Assembly: GCA_029216955.1 (NCBI GenBank)
Contig: JANAVB010016200.1
Location: 195,001 to 259,000 of the forward strand
Origin: Iris pallida
Taxonomy: Eukaryota > Streptophyta > Magnoliopsida > Asparagales > Iridaceae
Direction: 5' to 3'
Length of the DNA: 64,000 nucleotides
Shown here: one piece after another, positions 23,332 through 34,429 of the stretch
How positions within the stretch are numbered: position 1 is the first letter of the stretch
Layout of the letters: every line of letters starts with the position of its first letter
The notes under the pieces: generated by a model
Seen by the model: only the letters and a program-made list of their open reading frames with translations
What the model was told of the DNA's origin: nothing
Database searches by the model: none
Position numbers and translations under genes: made by a program

Positions 23332-24750
23332 TTATGAGTCAAATAGGTGTGGATATCGTGAGCGGATATCATCCTCACACTCCCACGTTGACTCACCCAC
23401 GGAGTAATGACCCCAAGCAACACGGACTAACTTGATAGTCTTGTTTTTGAGTATCTTCTCTTTTCGGTCCAATATGGATACGGGTCTCTGCTCATACGAA
23501 AGGTTGGTACCAACAACCAATTCTGAATGATCAAGGACATAACTCGGATCCGAAATATATCGTCGCAATTGGGATACATGGAAGACATTATTCACCTCAC
23601 GTAACGACGACGGAAGAGCGAGACGATAGGACACATCACCTACTCGTTCTAGAATGTCGAACGGCCCTATATACCTAGGACTAAGCTTTCCTCGTATGCC
23701 GAAATGAATGACGCCATGGGTAGACGAGATCCTAAGGAATACATGGTCGCCGACAGAAAATTCAAGAAGACGACGATGAGAATCGGCCCAATGACGCTGG
23801 CGATCTTGTGCAACTCGAAGATGATCTCTGACTTGCCTGACCACCTCAATAGTCCGTATAATCATCTCTGGACCAATCATCTGCCTCTCGCCTATTCATC
23901 CCATGCTAACGAAGATCTGCACTTTCTGCCGTATAAGGCCTCAAAGGGTGCCATCTGGATACTGGCCTGGAAACTGTTGTTATAGGAGAACTCCATGAGA
24001 TGTAGGTGATCTTCCCACGAATACCGAAGTCGAGTGTACATGATCGTAACATATCTTCAAGAGTCTGGATCGTGCGTTCTGACTGACCATTTGTCTGCAG
24101 GTGATAAGCTGAACTGAACTTGAGACGAGTCCCCAAACTTTTCTGAAGACTGCCAAAAGTGCGATATGAATCCTGAATCTGTGTCGAATATAATACGACT
24201 GGTACTCCATGCAACCTGACTATCTGTGTGAGGTACATCTCTGCAAGCTGGTCCGTCGACTGATCGATTCTGAAAGGGATAAAATGAGCTACCTTGGTGA
24301 GTCTGTTGACTATAACCCAGATGGCATCTCTCCCAGCTGGGGATCTAGGTAACCCAGTTATAAAATCCTTGGTAATGTGTTCCCATTTCCATTCTGGTAT
24401 CGGTAAAGGTTGAAGAAGTCCAGCCGGTCTCTGATGTTCAGCTTTAACTTATTGGCAAACTAAACATCGAAAGACAAACCGGGCTATTTTTCTCTTCATG
24501 CCATACCACCAAAAATGCTACCGGATATCATGATACATCTTCGTACCGCCCGGATGAATCGAATACTGAGAACTGTGAGCTTCTGCCATGATCTCTTGTC
24601 TAATATCACCACTAGGTACGCAAAGATGCCTTCCATGTCGAAGTGTACCATCCTCATGGATACATAATTCTGGTCTTCGTCCTGCTACACATTCTGCCCT
24701 AAGCCACTGAAGCTTAGAATCTGATGAATGAGCTAACTTGATCCTCTCAA
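23332..24750 (-). pseudogene. Element B integrase and chromodomain
   Basis: Integrase inserts the cDNA; the chromodomain is thought to steer insertion to marked chromatin. The zinc-binding part is near 24480-24590 (HSSQYSIHPGGTKMYHDI, then CLVCQ). The core begins with WEWEHITKDFITGLPRSP and VNRLTKVAHFIPF (24240-24390). The second catalytic strand, normally SDRDSRF, is scrambled by indels near 24180. [20 protein letters not shown] follows. The C-terminal 182-codon piece (23332-23880) is intact: VGDHVFLRIS, LSPRYIGPFDILERVG, NVFHVSQLRRY, and the chromodomain VRVAWGHYSVGESTWECEDD. Confidence 0.88.
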
Positions 24751-26330
24751 CTATATGGATAAACATGCATACTGGCCATCAATACCACATTGGTAAGGAC
24801 AACTTCTATACCCATCTTTTGAAGATCTGCTAATAACTCTGGTTGTGCTGTTAGAAAATAAACTCTGGCACTTCTGCTCAATGCATCTACAACGACGTTG
24901 GCCTTCCCAGGATGATACTGCAGGTTGATGTCATAATCCACAAGTAGCTCTAGCCATCTTCTCTGACGCATGTTAAGATCCTTCTGAGTAAACACATACT
25001 TCAGGCTCTTATGGTCGGTAAAAATCTCCATCCTATCCCCATACAAGTAGTGTCTCCAAAGCTTAAGTGCAAACAATACTGCTGCCAGCTCCATGTCATG
25101 GGTTGGGTAATTCCTCTCATGATCACGAAGTTGACGTGACACAAGCTATTACCTTTCTATGCTGCATCAAAACACATCATAAACCTCTGCCTGAAGCATC
25201 ACAATACACTGAGAATCTCCTGGTCCTATCTGGAAGCGTGAGAATGGGTGCCGTCATCAAACCTCGCTTCAACTTCTCAAAAAATCCTAACATTTTGCGG
25301 TCCAAGCAAACTGCACATCCTTGCGGGTCAACTGCGTCAGTGGTGCTGAAATCCGAGCAAAGTCTGAAACAAATTGCCGGTAGTAGCCGGTCAAGCCAAG
25401 AAAACTATAAACTTCTGCAACTGTGCTGGGTACTGGCCACGTCTCAATAGCCACGATCTTCTGGGGATCGACTTCTACTCCTCCTCTGGTGATGATATGA
25501 CCCAAGTATGAAATGCGATCGAGGCAAAACTCATATTTACTGAACTTCGCATACAACTAGTGCTTTCTGAGAATCTGGAGGACAACTCTGAGATGCTGCT
25601 GATGCTCCACTTTATTCTTACTATAGACCAGGATGTCGTCTATGAACACAATCACGAACTGATCCAAATAAGGCATGAAGATACGATTCATGAGATCCAC
25701 GAATACAGCCGGCGTATTGGTTGCTCCAAAGGGCATAACAAGGAATTCCCAATGCCCATACCTGGATCTAAATGCCAGCTTCGGGATGTTCTACTCTCTG
25801 ACTCTGATCTGGTGGTATCCTGACCGTAAATCAATCTTCGAGAATATTGCCTCTCCTCTGAGTTGATCAAACAAGTCATCTATCCTCGAGAGAGGATATC
25901 TGTTCATGATTGTTACCGAGTTCAACGTACGATAGTCAACACATAATCTGGACGTACCATCCTTTTTTTACAAGAAGCATCGGGCTCCCCAAGGCGATCT
26001 ACTAGCACGGATGAATCTCTTGGTCCTGAGTTCTTCAATCATCTTATACAAGATCTCCAATTCTGACGGTGCCATCCGGTAGACTCTCTCTGACACTGGT
26101 GCTGTTCCGGAGATCAAGTCTATCGTGAACTCGATCTCTCTCTCTGGTGGCATACCTGGAAGCTTTTCGGAGAAAACATCGGAAAACTCTTCTACGACTC
26201 TGGGAAATTGAACTGCCACTGCTACTGCCATCCGCAACACTGGAGGAGAAGGTTCTACTCTGCCTCGAAAAAATAAAAACTCTGGCTCATCAGGAATACT
26301 AAAAATAATCTTGCGAATATGGCAATCTAT
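24747..26330 (-). pseudogene. Element B reverse transcriptase and RNase H
   Basis: The blocks of Ty3/gypsy RT are present: [20 protein letters not shown] (26150), [25 protein letters not shown] and RIDDLFDQL (about 25870-25960), [23 protein letters not shown] at the catalytic centre (about 25620-25650), then ISYLGHIITRGGVEVDP and SFLGLTGYYRQFVSDFA. RNase H follows: [40 protein letters not shown] and [14 protein letters not shown]. Several stops and frame changes occur, for example after ARCFL near 25968 and near 25556, and part of the RT/RNase H junction around 25145-25285 is disturbed. Confidence 0.9.
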
Positions 26331-26590
26331 TCTAGCATACTAGTCCCTCAACCAATCCATCCCTAAGACCACGTCACAATCGGCCATCGGGAATTATATC
26401 AACCTAGCGAAAAACTCTCTACCGTTAACTACGATTCGACACGAGGAAAACACTCTATCTACTCCCACAAGATCGTTACTAGTAAGTATATTGAGCCTTA
26501 CTGATAGTGACTCGGGCTTCAGCCCTATCCGTGTAGCGAATCGTGTAGACACAAATGAATGCGATGCACCCGAATCAATAATATTGATGC
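26330..26590 (-). pseudogene. Element B aspartic protease
   Basis: The catalytic loop IIDSGASHSFVSTRFATR is readable near 26535-26585, out of frame with the upstream gag piece. The C-terminal strand DVVLGMDWLRD is near 26355, followed by a TAG stop where related elements continue to YARIDC. It would cleave the Gag-Pol precursor. Confidence 0.8.
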
Positions 26591-28023
26591 TGGAAAAGAG
26601 TTGATGAGAATGGTACCTGCCACCACCTCACCTGAAGCTAACTCTTCCTCCACGGTCAAAGCCATAGCCTGACCTTGCCCTCTGGGTGCTGGTCCCCTCT
26701 GCTGGAAACCTCTCTGGCGATTCTGGGTCTGATCTTGGACTTGTGCATACTGCTGGGGTTCTGCTGCTGAAATGCTTGGGCTTGAGGCGGCAAGGGCCTC
26801 TCGGTAACGGGTACTGCTGCTGCTGGACTGATACTGGGGCTGGTCCCCTAACCGAGGGACTAAAAAGGTTGAAGAAGATGAACTCCCCATATTCGGGCAG
26901 TTCCTAACCCTGTAGTCCGGTGCCCCACAAACCAAGTACAAGCCCTGTGCTCTACGACATTCCGATACTACGTGCCCTGGCTTTCCACAATGAGTACAAC
27001 ACATTACGGAAGACTGCTTCTGCTTCTGCTGCTGCTTTAGGGAAATACTGGGGTCGAATGCTGAATCGATGTAACAGAAGTCGCCACCTCGGAGCTCCAA
27101 TGGTCAAAGCCCTAACTGCCAGGGCTGGTACTGAAGACTGGTTCATCTGGCCGTGAGACCGCTTCCGACTTTCGGTCCGGTCCACAATCCTCTGGGAGGT
27201 ATAATCATGCCTTCTAGCTGCTCTCAATACTGCATCGAAAGTTTGATGCTCAAACTGCTCTACTGCCAGTAAAATCTCTAGGTGGAGTCCCTTCTGGAAC
27301 TGCTGAGCTCTGTCGAACTCGGTCGCCGCCAAGGTGGGATCAAACCGACTAAGTCTAGAAAACTCGACCGCATATCCATCGACGTCCTGCCCATCTGCTT
27401 CAATTAGTGAACCTCGTGTAGATCATACCGAGCTACAACGTCAAAGTACTTGGTCCAAATCTCTCACCGAACACTGTCCAGGCAATACGTGCCAATCCAA
27501 TGGCTTGTACCGCCCACCAGCTGTGGGCCAGATCCAATAACTGCAGGTGCACCACGGCCACCTTTTCGTCTTCTAGGGTCCTGGCTGTTTCTAGAATAAC
27601 CTCAGTGTCCTGCAGCCAAGCGTCTGCGGCAATAGCATCTTTGCTGCCATCGAAGAAGGGAGGGTTCAAGCGCTTGAAGCTATTGGCCGTACTGTTACCT
27701 TGATGACCACCTCTGTTCAGAGCATCTTGTACTGTCTAGTGCAATACATCACCTCGACGATCCTGAGATGTAAGCAATTCCCTGATGAGTCCAACCAAGA
27801 CTTCATCATCCTGCCATGCAGGTTGGACTGGCTGTACTGGGGGTTCTGGACCTCTGGGAAGCATGACTCGGAAAGCTGCTCCTGAGTGCTGAGCTTGATC
27901 CCCTTGTTGCGGGGTACTCGCTGAGCTCCTTCCGCTGATTGGCAGGACCAGGAGCAATGCCGTTGAAAAAGATGACACAGGAAACAATAAGGAAGGACCA
28001 GGACAGATCAAAGATACAAGCAT
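26590..28023 (-). pseudogene. Element B Gag with zinc knuckles
   Basis: The N-terminal piece at 27736-28023 is Pro/Gln-rich. The capsid-like core begins LNPPFFDGSKDAIAADAWLQ (27610-27680) and runs through LLDLAHSWW and FDRAQQFQKGLHLEILLAVE (27250-27330). The knuckle region in the piece 26525-27100 shows CTHCGKPGHVVSEC (CX2CX4HX4C), followed by a second, damaged knuckle where the first Cys is replaced (LVCGAPDYRVRNC). A Ser/Gln-rich spacer leads to the protease. Frame changes lie near 27433 and 27000. Confidence 0.85.
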
Positions 28024-28129
28024 GTGATCAAGTCAAAATTTTAAAAATTTAGAGGGTACGGGCAGAGATCAAGGGCGAGTGCTGATTGAGACATCTATTC
28101 AGTAAACCCTCACATATCTTGATTCACAA

Positions 28130-28148
28130 GACCTGTATGGGCCACCAC
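28130..28148 (-). other. Conserved leader motif next to element B 5' LTR (candidate primer site)
   Basis: The minus strand reads GTGGTGGCCCATACAGGTC, eight bases inside the 5' LTR edge. The same motif sits 6-7 bases from the LTR of elements A (56821-56839) and D (60630-60648). It begins with TGG as primer sites do, but I cannot match it to a tRNA. Confidence 0.5.
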
Positions 28149-29627
28149 TTAAACCGTGTCACGTCCCATAAACTAGAATACTGGAGAGCGGGGGCGGACA
28201 CAGCCAGCTACGTATATTGAAGTGCAACCCACCTTGCTATACGATTACGGCTATCTAGATACATGAGGGTTTAACTACAAGCCATCTGTCTCTTATGGTC
28301 ATGAACAAGCCTATTGTCTCAATCTCAAGCAAGTAATAGCAGATACAAGATGTCAGAGCACCAAATATACAATAGTAAGGAGTCCAATATATTACATATT
28401 TGGATAATTATGAAGCTGGTCATACAAAATATGAAGACTAGCAAGAGTTTCAGCCATACATGATCAACCCTAGGATTTGTTGACCATGCTACAGCCCGTA
28501 GGAAGATAGTAAGTAAAGTGCAATCGAGCTAACATGTGTTCGTCGGCTAAATGTCTCAAAAGAATACTTTTACAATAGAGTGGGAGAGCAAAAATAAAAC
28601 CCACTCGTTGCCAGGGTTACGCCTGGTGGTCACCATCTGGCCGGAAGGTAGGAAGATCCTCTGGAGCTGCTCCGGTATTTGGCCATGCAAAAGCAGCTGG
28701 GTCAGATCCCAGAATGAGCAAGTGCCACAAAGGAGGCTTCACTTAAGAACTAAAACCAGCATATCATAACATAAAATAAGAAGATAAATAAGACATGAAA
28801 TCCAAATAGGGCAATAAACATCAAGAAGATGAGAAGTTATTCCGATCAGTTATCGATAAGGTAAGCATAAGCATCATGTTACCGAAGTAACCAGGTACTG
28901 GAACCAGACAAGACTTAGACTGGTTAGACTCCATCCAACATTTACGGCCAAGCAATAAGTACGGCTTGATACTTTAACTAACCAGGGTTATCACAGGCCT
29001 AGTTACTAGCAAGATGCAATGAGATGTTCCAACAGCCACAAACCCTGCGGACCATCCAGGTTATCCAGACGGAATTAGTGGTTGAGTTCATGTGGGTACA
29101 TCGTCCAAGAAACGCATGTACCCTTAAGTAGCTTGAAGGGTGCAACACATGACAGTGTGCTAGAAATGTGCCCTACTCGACGGCAGGCTACAAATCCCAG
29201 GATGGGGCACCCAGATAACGGGATTGCCTGTAGCTGGAAAATCTCTGCATGACTACTGGATTATTCTAGTTATTAGTCTTAGCCAATTTCAGTAGGTACC
29301 CCTGACCGTGGTACTCAGGCGTCCCTGTCCTAGACATGATGCAAGACAATACTGGTTCATTTGTACAAACATATTCGCCTACGGTGTCCAAGCCATTCAT
29401 TCTGGCATGTCATGCTAGCCGTCGCAACAGTATATCGAGGTATATCATGCAAGGTTTACTTATCAAGAGTGCGTCACGATGAGCCACTATCATGTCATGT
29501 TACTTGTCAAGAGTGCACCACTACGGGTCAATATCGTGTTCTATCCCTACTATATCATGTCGTGTTCATATGAAACTTATGCCAATATTGAAATCATGCC
29601 ACGTCCAACACATAACCCTGCCATGAG

Positions 29628-29915
29628 GGTTGCCACAAAAGACTGGCCGCATGGGGGTTGCCGCAAAAGGCTGACCGCATGGGGTTGCCGCATAAGGATG
29701 GCCGTATGGGGTTACCATAAAAGGCTGGCCGCATGGGGTTGCCGCATAAGGCTGGCCGCATGGGATTGTCGCATAAGGCTGGCCGCATGGGGTTGCCGCA
29801 TAAGGCTGACCGTATGGGGTTGCCGCAAAAGGCTGGCCGTATGGGGTTGCCGCATAAGGCTGGTCGAATGGGGTTGCTGCAAAGGCTAGCCGCATGGGGT
29901 TGCCGCAAAAGGCTG
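29628..29915. repeat. 27-bp minisatellite in element B right LTR (about 10.7 units)
   Basis: Same unit as at 22371-22548 but about four more copies. Units vary by single changes, for example CCGTATG for CCGCATG and ATAAGG for AAAAGG. Confidence 0.9.
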
Positions 29916-30325
29916 TTCTTCTTCTCTAAAGATCCAAAAAAAGAACCATAGAAGCCATGGCTTCCAAGCTCCATTAATCCTTCATTTAAAGTCAAAAACC
30001 GGATTTCCATAGGTCAAAACGGGATAGAACGAAATTCTCTACAACATGGAACAATCAAACTTGAAAATAACAAGGTTTAATAGATGAAACCCAAAAATCC
30101 GAAAATAAAACAAACTTAGATCTACATGAAATGAACCATGGAAATTAAAAATGCTAAGTACTAAATTATCTTAGAATCTCGTGAGGAAGACAATAGAATA
30201 ACAAAATTGAGTTCCTCCATGAAGAAAGTTGCACTTGCCTAAGCTCTTGGTATGTGGAGAGAGTTAATGGAGGAAGAAGAAGAAGTAAATGAAGAAGTGA
30301 ATGAGGAGAGAGAAAGGGTTGGTGG

Positions 30326-30334
30326 CTTATAAAG
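30326..30334 (-). promoter_or_regulatory. TATA box, element B 5' LTR
   Basis: CTTTATAAG on the minus strand, followed by a CT-rich, leader-like stretch. As the 5' LTR copy, this is the one that would have driven the element RNA. Confidence 0.55.
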
Positions 30335-30534
30335 AGGGGATTAGCATATTGGGCCAAGTCCTAACAAACCGAGTCCAACCAAATATACCAAGCCAAGCCA
30401 AACCGAACCAGGATGAACCCAAAATAAACTATGACAAGATTAAACCAGGATCAAGCTAAGCAAGACAAGTCTAACTACGGATCGGGATTCCGTACACGTA
30501 TACTGGAAATATATAACAAAAAATGGAGGTGACA

Positions 30535-33370
30535 ATATCTACTATCGTTAGTGGAGAGGCAGGCCCTGTAGGTCCAGAACAACCAACAATCAGCTTGACT
30601 TGAAGGATATGAAGAAGGAGCGAATGAACCTCCTCGTCGGTAAGAATATGACATAGCTTACCAGGGGAGGGCGGGGGAGTCTGCGACTCGTTCTGGACAG
30701 TCATGATTCTTCCCACTGCCCCCATATCCCCTTCTACAGCGACATCCAAATCACCTACATTTGTCACACCAGCCCTGGTTAATCCGAAAGGAGGTGAAGC
30801 TGGGCCAATTACGACTAATCGTGACCCTGCAGCCTCCATATTTGATTCTGTAAAACTGGCACCTTCTTCAACTAGGGTGCTCATAGCTGGAGAAGTCTCG
30901 AACGCAGCCCCGGGCTCCGGAGGGTTTATGTCTTCAAAAGTCTGTACAAAAAAGAGAGAGAAATAATCAGATAAAATACTAGAAGTAACATGGTAGTCAG
31001 CCGAAATAAAACTTACCTCCGGGAGGGCTTCGGTATCACTGCCCTCTCCCGCAAGGTCAGAACTTTGATTCTTAAATGCGGCCCATTTTTGAGAACGAGG
31101 CCAGTTAGCAACAGGGGTCCGCAATTACTTCGCTTAGGCGAAGGACTCGGCACAGGGAAGGCAAGTGCATCACCAGAGTATTCGCAGGAGGCAACAGATC
31201 GTTGTACTCATCCTCCTCTTCTGTATCAGTAGAATCGGAATCAGAGGTTACAAGGCCTTCATCTTCCCTGCCCTGTTCCTCTTTTTGGACCCCTCATGCC
31301 TTTTCGCCAGCCAAGTACCGATTTTAAAACTTGTACTCGCATCGAAATTATGGGGAGGCCCATTCACGAAGACATGGTAGAGGGTTGCCATGTACGAGAT
31401 GCGCACTACATTCCTGGTATGAGGAAGAGAGAAGATGGTCTGGGTACAGCCAGTACTGTAATAATGCCAGGCCTGAATACCGTCTAGGACGCTGTCCTCA
31501 TAACCTAAGCAGGGACTCGAGTTGTCTAAAAACAATTGACAATACCCAAATTGTCTAGAGTATCGGCTGGGCAAATAAGGTTCCAAGAAGGAAACGTTAC
31601 GGTTGCGGTACACCAAATGCGCAGGACGGATATTCTGCAACCAGCGGAATATCTTCTCGGATAAAATCTGGGGCGCGATACTGCCATCAAGATAAAGATG
31701 CCTCATTTCCTCATTAGTGAAAGGTGGGACTGCACAAAAAAGGAATAGTTGTCCACACCCGACGAGCATAAAACGACATTCAGACATGGTCAAACAGGTC
31801 CAAGGCATATCATGATATTGACAAATGAATGCATCGTGAATCGTCGCATTTCCCTCAGGGCCAGGTCGCATCAGAGAAGGGCAGTGCATTAACAGCCCCC
31901 ATCAGATAATGATATGGTAGCTCAATTCGTTAGAAATTCTTTGTAGCATCACGAGCTATGGTTTTGGCCGTAAAGATACGAAGACCCCGATGGATGTTGC
32001 ACACCATGGCTGGGAGTAGAGCTAGCCTGCCTCCGAAAACTAATATGACAGCAAGGAGGATCAGGTTGCGGCTGATTCTCTCAATCGAACCAGCACCCCC
32101 CGAGACCACACAAATCCTAAGCCATATCATCAGAAATCCAGCCAAGATGGCTTTATTAGACAAGGGTTGGTTATCTTGATAGAAGTAGCTGAATGTGTCG
32201 AACTGGCTTCTGAATCTGTCACCAGAAGCTTTGGTTCTCTTGGCGCTTTGCACTTGAGCGTCCACTCCCGCACGAGTCTGGAGGCTCCGAGGGACAGCCC
32301 GGCCCGAGGTGCTAAGGTCAAACAAGTAACTGACCCAGGCCTTGGTGTAAGGAAGGGTCCCCTCAGAACTTTCATCCTTCTTCTTTGACATTTGTTGACA
32401 AGTGCTATGATGACATAACACCTCCCGGTAAACGGTAAGGAATCTGGGAAACCGTCGCTCTAATTCCTCAAACTCCTCATTCGTGGGAGTATACTCTTCA
32501 TAAACTTTATCCCCCAGGGCAGCTTGGAGACGTCATGCATCTCGTGAAAGGCGAGCCCCATCTCCCCAGCAGGTGTATAAAAGGTCTCCGTACAACAATT
32601 GTACATCTCGAGGAGCGCTATGAATAGCTTTACGTTCATAGGAAGGCCATAGAAAGTGCCCCTTATGGCATAGTAGAGATCGAGCTGCTGTAAAATATCC
32701 CCATAAGTCGACAGGATCCAGAGCGTCAAGTTGACCCATGGAGGGGAACGACACATCCAATTCTGTAGTGACAGTCTACCCATGGGATATGATCCTTTAC
32801 GGACAATTTGGTTCAGGAAGGTGTCGGCCTCAAAGAGTCGATTATTGGGCCTCAGGTCGTTTATAAAACTACCAGGGGCTAGCCCGATGACGGAACAACT
32901 GACCGACTCCCTGGTCGCGACCGCTGACCACACTCGTGTATTATAATGGATATTGCCTACGAAGATGGCTTGCCGGTCCTGAGTAATGGGGTTCGCCATT
33001 CGTCTTTCGATAGGCACCATATTGAAACTTGACAGAGAGAAGTGGCATTCCATCTGAGAAAGATGAATCGGTAGCTCATTGGAAAGAAAATCCCAGTTCT
33101 CAAAAAGCTCCAGGATGCGAGGATTTGAGACAACTATAGTATCTCCGAACAAGAATGAAGGCTTCAGATGAATGCCCCCTAGCTTCCCGGAATTCATCAT
33201 ACTGAGTAAGTAAAAAAATGAGTGGTTCCTGATCTCCCTTAACCTGTCTTCAGGCTAATTTCGGGTAATCTGAGTTGACACATGTTCGACTATTTCGTCA
33301 AATCTCACACCCAACGCAAATTGAGCATATCCTATCAAAAGTTCCTTCGAGGGAGCTAAGGGCAAGTCCA
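30535..33370 (-). pseudogene. Antisense PMD-type gene of element C, main exon(s), broken
   Basis: Minus-strand coding sequence opposite to the element's gag. It starts at a good splice acceptor (pyrimidine tract then TTTTGTAG, exon from 33370) with LAPSKELLIGYAQFALGVRF. A TAG at 33255-33257 interrupts it, then a 247-codon open piece follows (32460-33200) with GLPMNVKLFIALLEMY and MGLAFHEMHDVSKLPWG, a pattern typical of Plant Mobile Domain type proteins. Next come 31930-32421 and 31248-31889, the latter holding YLPSRYSRQFGYCQLFLDN, the hallmark-like strand of this family. An acidic Ser/Pro-rich part (30535-31124) reaches the element B insertion. Several frameshifts mark it as a pseudogene. Its role in retroelements is unknown. 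Confidence 0.7.
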
Positions 33371-33419
33371 CTACAAAAGACAGAGAAGAAGTAAAAGTTA
33401 GAAGTTCATCCTTTCAACC

Positions 33420-33790
33420 TAGCCAAAACAAGACCTATGCGGCATTAGACGCATGCGGTTAGGTCTATGCTCATACGGCGCAGTCGGGGGACACTTAGGC
33501 CGCTCAATCAAAAATGTTGCTCATACGGCTCAGTCATGAGGCATTTATGCGGCTCAGTCACAAAGTGTTCATATGAATTAGTAATGAGGTACTTATGCGG
33601 CTTGGACTTGAAATGCTCCTATGGCTCGAGATATGAAACACCCATGCGGCTCAATCAGGAGACACTTATGCGGCACAACTATGCAGTATTTATGCAAATC
33701 AATCCTGGGTCATTTATGCAGCGCTTATGTGACTGAGCTTATACGGTCCTATCATACAGAACACATGTGGTTCAACTGAGATAGGGCGTG
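33420..33790. repeat. Degenerate ~28-30-bp repeats (ATGCGGCTCA type) inside the antisense gene's intron
   Basis: About ten imperfect units containing TTATGCGGCTCAGTCA or variants, with spacers such as GAGGCA and GAGACAC. They fill most of the predicted intron 33371-33875. The same ATGCGGC word recurs in the right LTR of C (34440-34760, 34945) and in the gag leader (11773, 11882). Confidence 0.65.
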
Positions 33791-33875
33791 CATCGACCAA
33801 GTTTATTGTACAGAAAGCGCATGGACCTGCGCATAAAAACATACGACATGGCCATCGTCTTTCCACTGTCCTTAC

Positions 33876-33983
33876 CTTTGATGGGAGGATGCACGGAGTG
33901 AGTGGAAAAGAGTCCGTCGCTCTCGATAGAGAAGCAAGCCCCTTTCCTTTGGCTGCAGTCGACTTGGAAGCTTTGGGAGCCAT
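33876..33983 (-). CDS. Predicted first exon of antisense PMD-type gene
   Basis: The ATG at 33983 opens 36 codons (MAPKASKSTAAKGKGLASLS and on to CILPSK) ending exactly at a consensus donor AAG/GTAAGG (GT at 33875-33874). The basic, Ser/Lys-rich start looks like a nuclear-protein N-terminus. The intron would run to the acceptor at 33371, 505 bases. The exon 2 frame is off by one base from a clean join, so either an indel has occurred or the join differs. Confidence 0.5.
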
Positions 33984-34429
33984 TGAAGACAGGAAGACGA
34001 AGATGAAAGAGAAGAAGGTAAAAAGAAATTTTTTTCTTCAAATCATCATATATATAGAGTTTCCAGAAAGGGTGCCGCTTCGATTCTCGATATCATTAAA
34101 GATAATGATGACGTTTAGGGATTTTATCCCTAGTAACCGTTAACTTTATCTCGAAAAAAGAGAGAACCCAAATCCGAAATCGAATCAAGAACATTAAATG
34201 CAGCAGTGACAGCTGGCAGAATGATGGGATCTTCCTGCGACTCATATTTATTTGTGACTCAAGATCTCTCTGCGGTTCAAAAAGCTTCCTGTGAATTGAA
34301 GACTCCCTACGTATTAACATATTTTTATGCTTCTTATTCAAAGTATTCCAAATTTATAATTTGAAAACTTTGAAGGGGATCTTGTAGAAGCATGAAAAAT
34401 ATGGGGTTCATACAGATTATAAATTACAG

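Larger units (their letters stand above)
17749..30534 (-). mobile_element. Element B: Ty3/gypsy chromovirus (Tekay/Del type), full structure
   Basis: The LTRs start TGTCACG and end GGTGACA (plus strand): left 17749-23168, right 28157-30534. The target duplication ATATC is at 17744-17748 and 30535-30539. The internal minus-strand order is gag with a zinc knuckle, protease, RT, RNase H, integrase and chromodomain, which places it among the chromoviruses. The left LTR is split by a solo LTR (18907-22072). Many stops and frameshifts make it inactive. It lies in the antisense gene of element C. Confidence 0.93.
28157..30534 (-). repeat. Element B 5' LTR (right copy)
   Basis: Begins TGTCACGTCCC and ends GGAGGTGACA, about 2.38 kb, and matches the left copy. 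It holds the 27-base minisatellite at 29628-29915 and the TATA box at 30326-30334. Confidence 0.93.

Noticed and set aside
22371..29915. Regular repeats that might suggest a CRISPR array
   Set aside because: The units are directly tandem with no unique spacers, inside plant LTRs.
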